This document shows, piece after piece, positions 59,746 to 64,000 of a stretch of DNA of 64,000 nucleotides. Every line of letters starts with the position of its first letter. The stretch's first letter is position 1. The stretch is from assembly GCA_038237515.1 (NCBI GenBank), contig JBBRYP010000006.1:1-64000 (forward strand), written 5' to 3'. Position numbers and translations under genes: made by a program. The stretch is from JBBQDZ01 sp038237515 (GTDB lineage: Bacteria; Actinomycetota; Thermoleophilia; Gaiellales; Gaiellaceae). The notes under the pieces were generated by a model. The model ran no database searches, was not told where the DNA came from, and saw only the letters and a list, made by a program, of their open reading frames with translations.

Positions 59746-59753
59746 AGTATAGT
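59746..59753. promoter_or_regulatory. Overlapping bidirectional -10 elements (flippase / O-antigen ligase-like)
   Basis: Plus strand TATAGT (59748-59753) ends 8 nt before GTG 59762. Minus strand TATACT (59746-59751) lies 48 nt before the flippase start. They overlap within AGTATAGT, so polymerase probably cannot use both at once. Confidence 0.5.
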
Positions 59754-59761
59754 GGCCGTTC

Positions 59762-61159
59762 GTGGCCGTCCGAACGCTCGCAGGAGCGCGTGCCGGCGGC
59801 CCTGCGGCCGTGCTCGGCTGGGCGGGCTCGGCACGCGGTGGGATCCTGCTCGCGCTCGCCCTGCCGACCCTCCTCCTCCACTACGTGCACCAGCCGACGA
59901 CAACCGTCGCCCTGGGTTCGGCCAGCATCCGGCTGGCGCTTTCCGACCTGTCGGCCGCGCTCATCGTCGGAGGCGCGATCCTCGCCGGCGCACGCCTGGG
60001 CTGGACACCTCTGCGCCCGGCGCTCGCCGTCTGGCTCGCCGCCGGCGCCCTGCTGCTCCTCGTCGCGCTCGCCACGCTCTACGGGAAGGCACAGCTCGAT
60101 GGGTACCGGTTCGCGAAGCACGCTGTGACGGCCGCGAAGTTCTGGGAGTACGCGCTGCTCGCGCCGGCGCTCCCGCTGCTCCTTCGCCGGAAAGCCGATG
60201 TCGAGGCACTGCTCGCCGGCCTCGTCGCCTGGAGCTGCGCCGCCACGGTCGTGGGCGTCGCGCAGTTCTTCGGAGCCGGTATCGCCTCGGCCTGGCCCGC
60301 CGGACGCCGCCAACCCTCCTTCCTCGGACATCACGACTTCGCGGCCCTCTCGGGCCTCGCCCTCGCCCTCGCCCTCGCCGCAGTCGCGCTCCGGCGCGAG
60401 TGGCCGTTCGGGCGGCTGCTCGCGCTGGCCGCAGGTCTCGCCGGCGCGCTCGGCCTGGTCGTCTCCGGCTCGACGGCGGGAGCGATCGGCGCCGTCGCCG
60501 CGGCGCTCGCGGTGGGCGGCCTCGTCGCCCGGCGGCACGGGCTCCCGCTCGCCCGCGGAGCCGCGCTCGCAGGAATCGTCCTCGCGACCGCCGGCGGGGT
60601 AGTCGTCCTGCGTGGCCACGACTTCGACCAGTTCCTCCGCTGGCTCGGCATCCGGGCGCGGGAGCACGCGACGAGCACGCAGGTGCAGACCTACGCGCAG
60701 CACACCCTCCTCGTCTACCTCGGCTGGCGGATCTTCGAGCACCGGCCGCTGCAGGGCGTGGGCTGGCAGGGCTCGAGCGACTACGGGAGCTACGCCCCCT
60801 ACCTCGCGGCCGCACATCGCCGGTTCCCGCACACGGCGGAGCAGGCTTTCCCCTCCCGGTCACGCGAGTACGGCGTCCAGAACGCCTACGTCCAGGCCGC
60901 CGCCGACATGGGTGTGATCGGAGTCGGGTGCTTCCTCGGGCTATTCGCCGTCGCCATCGTCGCCGCAGCGCGGACCGCGCTTCGCGCGCCGCCGCTCTGG
61001 AGCGCGGTGGCCCTCCTCGCGCTCCTCTGGCTGCTCGTCGTCATGGGTGTCTGGAGCGCTCTCGGGCTCGTCTCCGGCATCCCGCTGGAGGCGCTGACGT
61101 GGCTCGCGGTGGGACTCGTGGCGGCCGCCACAGCGGGAGCGAGCCGTGAGCCCACCTGA
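59762..61159 (+). CDS. O-antigen ligase/polymerase (Wzy/WaaL)-like membrane protein
   Basis: A 465-residue protein with about 12 hydrophobic segments and a large outer loop (about residues 300-385) containing GWRIFEHRPLQGVGWQGSSD, FPHTAEQAFPSR and QNAYVQAAADMGVIGVGCFL. The His and Arg residues of this loop and the H-N/Q-x-Y-x-Q motif before the next membrane segment mark the O-antigen ligase family. It would polymerise repeat units or transfer the glycan to a surface acceptor. The start is GTG 59762. It overlaps the downstream methyltransferase by 14 bp. Confidence 0.88.
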   Translation: MAVRTLAGARAGGPAAVLGWAGSARGGILLALALPTLLLHYVHQPTTTVALGSASIRLALSDLSAALIVGGAILAGARLGWTPLRPALAVWLAAGALLLLVALATLYGKAQLDGYRFAKHAVTAAKFWEYALLAPALPLLLRRKADVEALLAGLVAWSCAATVVGVAQFFGAGIASAWPAGRRQPSFLGHHDFAALSGLALALALAAVALRREWPFGRLLALAAGLAGALGLVVSGSTAGAIGAVAAALAVGGLVARRHGLPLARGAALAGIVLATAGGVVVLRGHDFDQFLRWLGIRAREHATSTQVQTYAQHTLLVYLGWRIFEHRPLQGVGWQGSSDYGSYAPYLAAAHRRFPHTAEQAFPSRSREYGVQNAYVQAAADMGVIGVGCFLGLFAVAIVAAARTALRAPPLWSAVALLALLWLLVVMGVWSALGLVSGIPLEALTWLAVGLVAAATAGASREPT

Positions 61160-61865
61160 GAGCTGGCCCGGCGGTGGACGCCGGCACCCGCCTCGCAGCG
61201 CCGCCACGTGGGCGATCCTTCAGCCGCTCTCGAGCTGGCTCGAGGCCGAGGCCGCGCGGGCCGCGAGTGGCGGCCGCCGCTATCGCGTGCTCGACGTCGG
61301 CTGCGGCGTCAAGCCGTACTACCCGTTCTTCGAGCGCCACGCGAGCGAGTACGTCGGCGTCGACCTCCAGAACCCGGCCGCCGATCTCCAGGGAACGGTG
61401 GAGGAGATCCCCGTCGAGGACGGACGCTTCGACGTCGTCCTCTGCACCCAGGTGCTGGAGCACTGCCTCGAGCCCGACCAGGCGGTGCGGGAGCTGCGTC
61501 GCGTGACGGCGCCAGGCGGTCGCGTCCTCGCGTCGACCCACGGAGTGATGGCCTATCACCCCTCACCCTTCGACCACTGGCGCTGGACCCACACCGGCCT
61601 CGAGCGTCTCTTCGAGCGGAACGCGGAGTGGGCGTCCGTCACGGTGGAGCCGGGCTCGGGAACGGCCGCGTGCGTCGCCGCGATGCTCAACTTCTACGTC
61701 CACCTGCTCGCGAAGCGTACGAACGCATGGCCGGTCGCACGCGGCGTCATCCGCGGGCTGAACGCCGTCGCCGCGACGGTCGATAGGCGCGTCCCGTCGC
61801 TGCGCGAGCCGATTCCCGGAACGCTCTTCCTCAACTACCACATCACCGCGAAAGCGCCGGGATGA
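61146..61865 (+). CDS. Class I SAM-dependent methyltransferase
   Basis: A 239-residue enzyme with motif I RVLDVGCGVKPYYPFFE near residue 47, YVGVDLQNPAADLQGTVEEI, FDVVLCTQVLEHCLEPDQAV near 98 and PGGRVLASTHGVMAYHPSPF near 125. The late W-x-W-T-x-x-G-L-x-x-L-F segment is typical of methyltransferases in glycan loci. GTG 61146-61148 lies within the preceding gene; the stop overlaps the epimerase start (ATGA). The substrate is unknown. Confidence 0.85.
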   Translation: MSPPESWPGGGRRHPPRSAATWAILQPLSSWLEAEAARAASGGRRYRVLDVGCGVKPYYPFFERHASEYVGVDLQNPAADLQGTVEEIPVEDGRFDVVLCTQVLEHCLEPDQAVRELRRVTAPGGRVLASTHGVMAYHPSPFDHWRWTHTGLERLFERNAEWASVTVEPGSGTAACVAAMLNFYVHLLAKRTNAWPVARGVIRGLNAVAATVDRRVPSLREPIPGTLFLNYHITAKAPG

Positions 61866-62797
61866 CCCGCGCGCTCGTCACGGGTGGCGGTGGGTTCATC
61901 GGTTCGAACCTCGTCCGCGCGCTGCTCGACCGCGGCGAGGAGGTGCGGATCCTCGACAACTTCTCGAGCGGCAACCGAGCCAATCTGGAGGACCTTGGCG
62001 ACACGGTCGAGATCGTCGAGGGAGAGCTTCGGAGCTACGAGCGCGTGCATGCGGCCGTGCGCGGCGTCGAGGTCGTCTACCACCTCGGCGCGCTCGGCTC
62101 CGTGCCGCGGTCGGTTCAGGACCCCCTCACCTCGAGCGCCGTCAACATCGAGGGGACGCTGAACGTGTTGCTGGCGGCGCGGGACGAGAGCGTCCGCCGG
62201 GTCGTCTTCTCGTCGAGCACCTCCGTCTACGGCACGAGCCGCGAGCGCCCGACGACCGAGGCTTCCCCGCCCGACCCGATCTCGCCGTACGGCGTCGCGA
62301 AGCTCGCTGCCGAGCGCTACTGCGTGAGCTTCAGCCGCGTTTACGAGTCGCTCGAGACCGTCGTGCTCCGCTACTTCAACGTCTTCGGCCCCCGGCAGAG
62401 CCCCCACTCGCAGTACGCGGCCGTCGTCCCGCTGTTCGTGACGGCAATCGCCGCGGGCGAGGCGATCGTCGTGCACGGGGACGGCGAGCAGTCTCGCGAC
62501 TTCACCTACGTCGGCAACGTCGTGGACGCGACGATGCGCGCGGCGGTCGCAGCGGGGGCGAGCGGGCGGATCTTCAACGTCGCGGCAGGCTCGCCGGCGA
62601 GCGTCAACTCGCTGGCGGACGAGATCGGCGGCATCCTCGGGCGGCCGGTCGAGCGGCGTTACGCGCCTCCGCGTCCCGGCGACATTCGCGACTCCTGGGC
62701 GGACCTCACGGCGGCGCGGGAGGTGCTCGGTTACGAGCCGCGGGTCGGGCTGGCCGAGGGCCTCCGGCTGACCGTCGAGGCGCTGCTCGCCGGGTGA
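61862..62797 (+). CDS. UDP-sugar 4-epimerase-like SDR (GalE/WbpP type)
   Basis: A 311-residue extended SDR with RALVTGGGGFIGSNLVRALL (NAD site), YHLGALGSVPRSVQDPLTSS near residue 80, FSSSTSVYGTSRERPTTEAS near 115 and catalytic YGVAKLAAERYCVSFSRVYE near 143, then VLRYFNVFGPRQSPHSQYAA. These match the UDP-GlcNAc/GlcNAcA 4-epimerase group; UDP-glucose is an alternative. It probably supplies galacto-configured sugar to the next gene's GT4 product. The ATG overlaps the upstream stop; its own stop overlaps the next start (GTGA). Confidence 0.88.
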   Translation: MTRALVTGGGGFIGSNLVRALLDRGEEVRILDNFSSGNRANLEDLGDTVEIVEGELRSYERVHAAVRGVEVVYHLGALGSVPRSVQDPLTSSAVNIEGTLNVLLAARDESVRRVVFSSSTSVYGTSRERPTTEASPPDPISPYGVAKLAAERYCVSFSRVYESLETVVLRYFNVFGPRQSPHSQYAAVVPLFVTAIAAGEAIVVHGDGEQSRDFTYVGNVVDATMRAAVAAGASGRIFNVAAGSPASVNSLADEIGGILGRPVERRYAPPRPGDIRDSWADLTAAREVLGYEPRVGLAEGLRLTVEALLAG

Positions 62798-63987
62798 GGA
62801 ACGGCCCCGTTCACATCCTGCGCGTGATCGCGCGCCTCAACATGGGCGGGCCGGCGCTGCATGTGGCCTACCTCACAGCGGGTCTCGCGGAACGGGGATA
62901 CGAAACGACCCTCGTGGCCGGCACGCTCGCGCGCGGCGAGGGCTCCATGGCCTTCGTCGCGGAGAAGCTCGGCGTCGAGGTGGTGACGATCGACCAGCTC
63001 CACCGGGAGATCTCGCCGTTGCGCGATGCCGTCGCCGTCATCCGGCTCGCCCGGCTCATGCGCAGCGAGCGGCCGCAGATCCTGCACACGCACACCGCGA
63101 AAGCCGGTGCGATCGGACGGGTGGCGTCGCTCCTGGCGCGGGAGGCCCGGCCTCCGATCGTGCTGCACACCTTCCACGGGCACGTGCTGCGCGGGTATTT
63201 CGACCCGGTTCGAACGGGCCTCTTCCGGGCGCTCGAGCGCTGGCTCGCGAAACACTCGACCGCGCTCGTCGCCGTGAGTCCCCAGGTTCGCGACGACCTC
63301 GTCTCGCTCGGCGTCGCGCCCCGGAAGTCGTTCGCGGTCGTGCGTCTGGGGATCCCGCTCGAGGAGCGAGTGGCCACCTCCGAGGGTGCGCGCGAGCGAA
63401 CGCGAGCGCTGCTCGGGATCGCGCCGGAGCGCTTCGTGGTCGGCTGGATCGGGCGCATGACGGGCGTGAAGCGCACCGATGACGTGCTCGCGGCGCTCGC
63501 ACGGCTCCGGGACCAGGGGATCGACGCGTGCCTGTGCATGGTCGGAGACGGCCCCGACCGGGACCAGGTCGAGCGGCGCGCGAAGGCGCTTCGTATCGTC
63601 AGGCACTGCTTCTTCCTCGGCTACCAGGACGACGTCGGGCCTTTCTACGCGGCGCTCGACGCCTTCGTGCTCCCGTCTGGGAATGAAGGGACTCCGGTGA
63701 GCGCGATCGAGGCGCTCGCGGCCGGCCGCCCCGTGGTCGCGTCGAGAGTCGGAGGCGTGCCCGACGTCGTGCGCGACGGCGTCGACGGCTTCCTCGTCGA
63801 GCCTGGCGACGTGGAGGCCCTCGCCGCCGCGCTCGCGCGGCTCGCGGGGGACCCCGAGCTGCGCGCGAAGATGGGCGCGGGGGCGCGCGAGCGGGTGCTT
63901 GCGCGGTACGCCGTCGCGCGCCTCGTCGACGATATCGACCTGCTCTACCGCTCGCTGCTCGAGACCGCGGAGCGATGTGGCAGGTAG
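62794..63987 (+). CDS. GT4 glycosyltransferase
   Basis: A 397-residue GT-B enzyme. Early motifs are ILRVIARLNMGGPALHVAYL and LHTHTAKAGAIGRVASLLAR near residue 90, followed by LHTFHGHVLRGYFDPVRTGL near 125. VVGWIGRMTGVKRTDDVLAA lies near 215, with LPSGNEGTPVSAIEALAAGR near 292 (N-E-G-T-P, E-x7-E). The H-T-H-T-A-K-A-G and F-H-G-H motifs are typical of WbpH/PglA-like GT4 enzymes in capsule loci. GTG 62794-62796 overlaps the epimerase stop. Confidence 0.91.
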   Translation: MRNGPVHILRVIARLNMGGPALHVAYLTAGLAERGYETTLVAGTLARGEGSMAFVAEKLGVEVVTIDQLHREISPLRDAVAVIRLARLMRSERPQILHTHTAKAGAIGRVASLLAREARPPIVLHTFHGHVLRGYFDPVRTGLFRALERWLAKHSTALVAVSPQVRDDLVSLGVAPRKSFAVVRLGIPLEERVATSEGARERTRALLGIAPERFVVGWIGRMTGVKRTDDVLAALARLRDQGIDACLCMVGDGPDRDQVERRAKALRIVRHCFFLGYQDDVGPFYAALDAFVLPSGNEGTPVSAIEALAAGRPVVASRVGGVPDVVRDGVDGFLVEPGDVEALAAALARLAGDPELRAKMGAGARERVLARYAVARLVDDIDLLYRSLLETAERCGR

Positions 63988-64000
63988 GCGTGCCCGGCCT
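63975..64000 (+). CDS. Possible start of the next gene (cut by window edge)
   Basis: ATG 63975-63977 overlaps the GT4 stop (63985-63987) by 13 bp and opens a frame reading M-W-Q-V-G-V-P-G to the edge. Overlapping starts are common here, but eight codons cannot identify a product. A GTG at 63990-63992 is an alternative. Confidence 0.25.

Noticed and set aside
1..64000. CRISPR arrays, rRNA, riboswitches, replication origin
   Set aside because: No regularly spaced repeats, conserved rRNA segments, riboswitch aptamer cores or DnaA-box clusters were recognised. A covariance-model search would be needed to exclude small RNAs.

Overview
The window looks like a chromosomal segment of a very GC-rich actinobacterium. 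My best guess is the class Thermoleophilia (Gaiellales or Solirubrobacterales-like), inferred from base composition, heavy use of GTG/TTG starts, a coenzyme F420 operon, hemE next to hemH, and many genes that appear to be transcribed without a leader (a TANNNT -10 hexamer 6-8 nt before the start codon). No rRNA, tRNA, CRISPR array or replication origin was seen. Coding density is very high: genes commonly overlap by 4 bp (ATGA, GTGA or TTGA junctions), and no gene-free stretch exceeds about 250 bp.

Layout. (1) 2-127: the tail of an ISAzo13-like transposase. (2) 139-3881, minus strand: a five-gene chain cofC-cofD-npdG-cofE-bicupin that makes coenzyme F420 and couples it to NADP. (3) 3905-5542: a PolX-like protein with an intact PHP nuclease domain but an apparently dead polymerase palm. 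(4) 5539-8940, minus strand: hemE-hemH followed by a Wzt-type polysaccharide-export ATPase and a small unknown protein. (5) 9047-12803: a beta-sandwich-like unknown, a large secreted protein with a good sigma70-type promoter, and a Wzm-type export permease. (6) 12946-63987: a cell-surface polysaccharide locus of about 51 kb. It holds two lipid-carrier priming enzymes (a WecA-like fusion at 15264 and a WbaP-like transferase at 43759), about 13 GT4 glycosyltransferases plus one broken copy, GT2 and CgeB-like transferases, several multi-membrane GT-C-like transferases, two flippases, an O-antigen ligase/polymerase-like protein, GDP-sugar enzymes (gmd, a second dehydratase-like SDR, a GDP-fucose-synthase-like SDR), a UDP-sugar 4-epimerase-like SDR, methyltransferases, deacetylases, an acetyltransferase and an asparagine synthase.

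How they fit together. Sugars are activated by the SDR enzymes, primed on polyprenyl phosphate by the WecA-like or WbaP-like enzyme, and extended by the GT4/GT2 enzymes. They are then flipped by the Wzx-like proteins, or exported by Wzm/Wzt after capping by a coiled-coil methyltransferase. Finally they are polymerised or ligated by the O-antigen-ligase-like protein and decorated by the membrane GT-C enzymes. This scheme is inferred from families, and no glycan structure can be read from it.

The most notable items are: a 1.29 kb insertion carrying a YaaC-like gene, flanked by a perfect 25-bp direct repeat, inside a divergent promoter; two AT-richer palindromes embedded in unrelated genes; a 45-bp tandem repeat inside an acetyltransferase; a WecA-Rossmann fusion; a Clp-N/DUF4177 fusion; and -10 hexamers that contain the TAG stop codon of the preceding gene.
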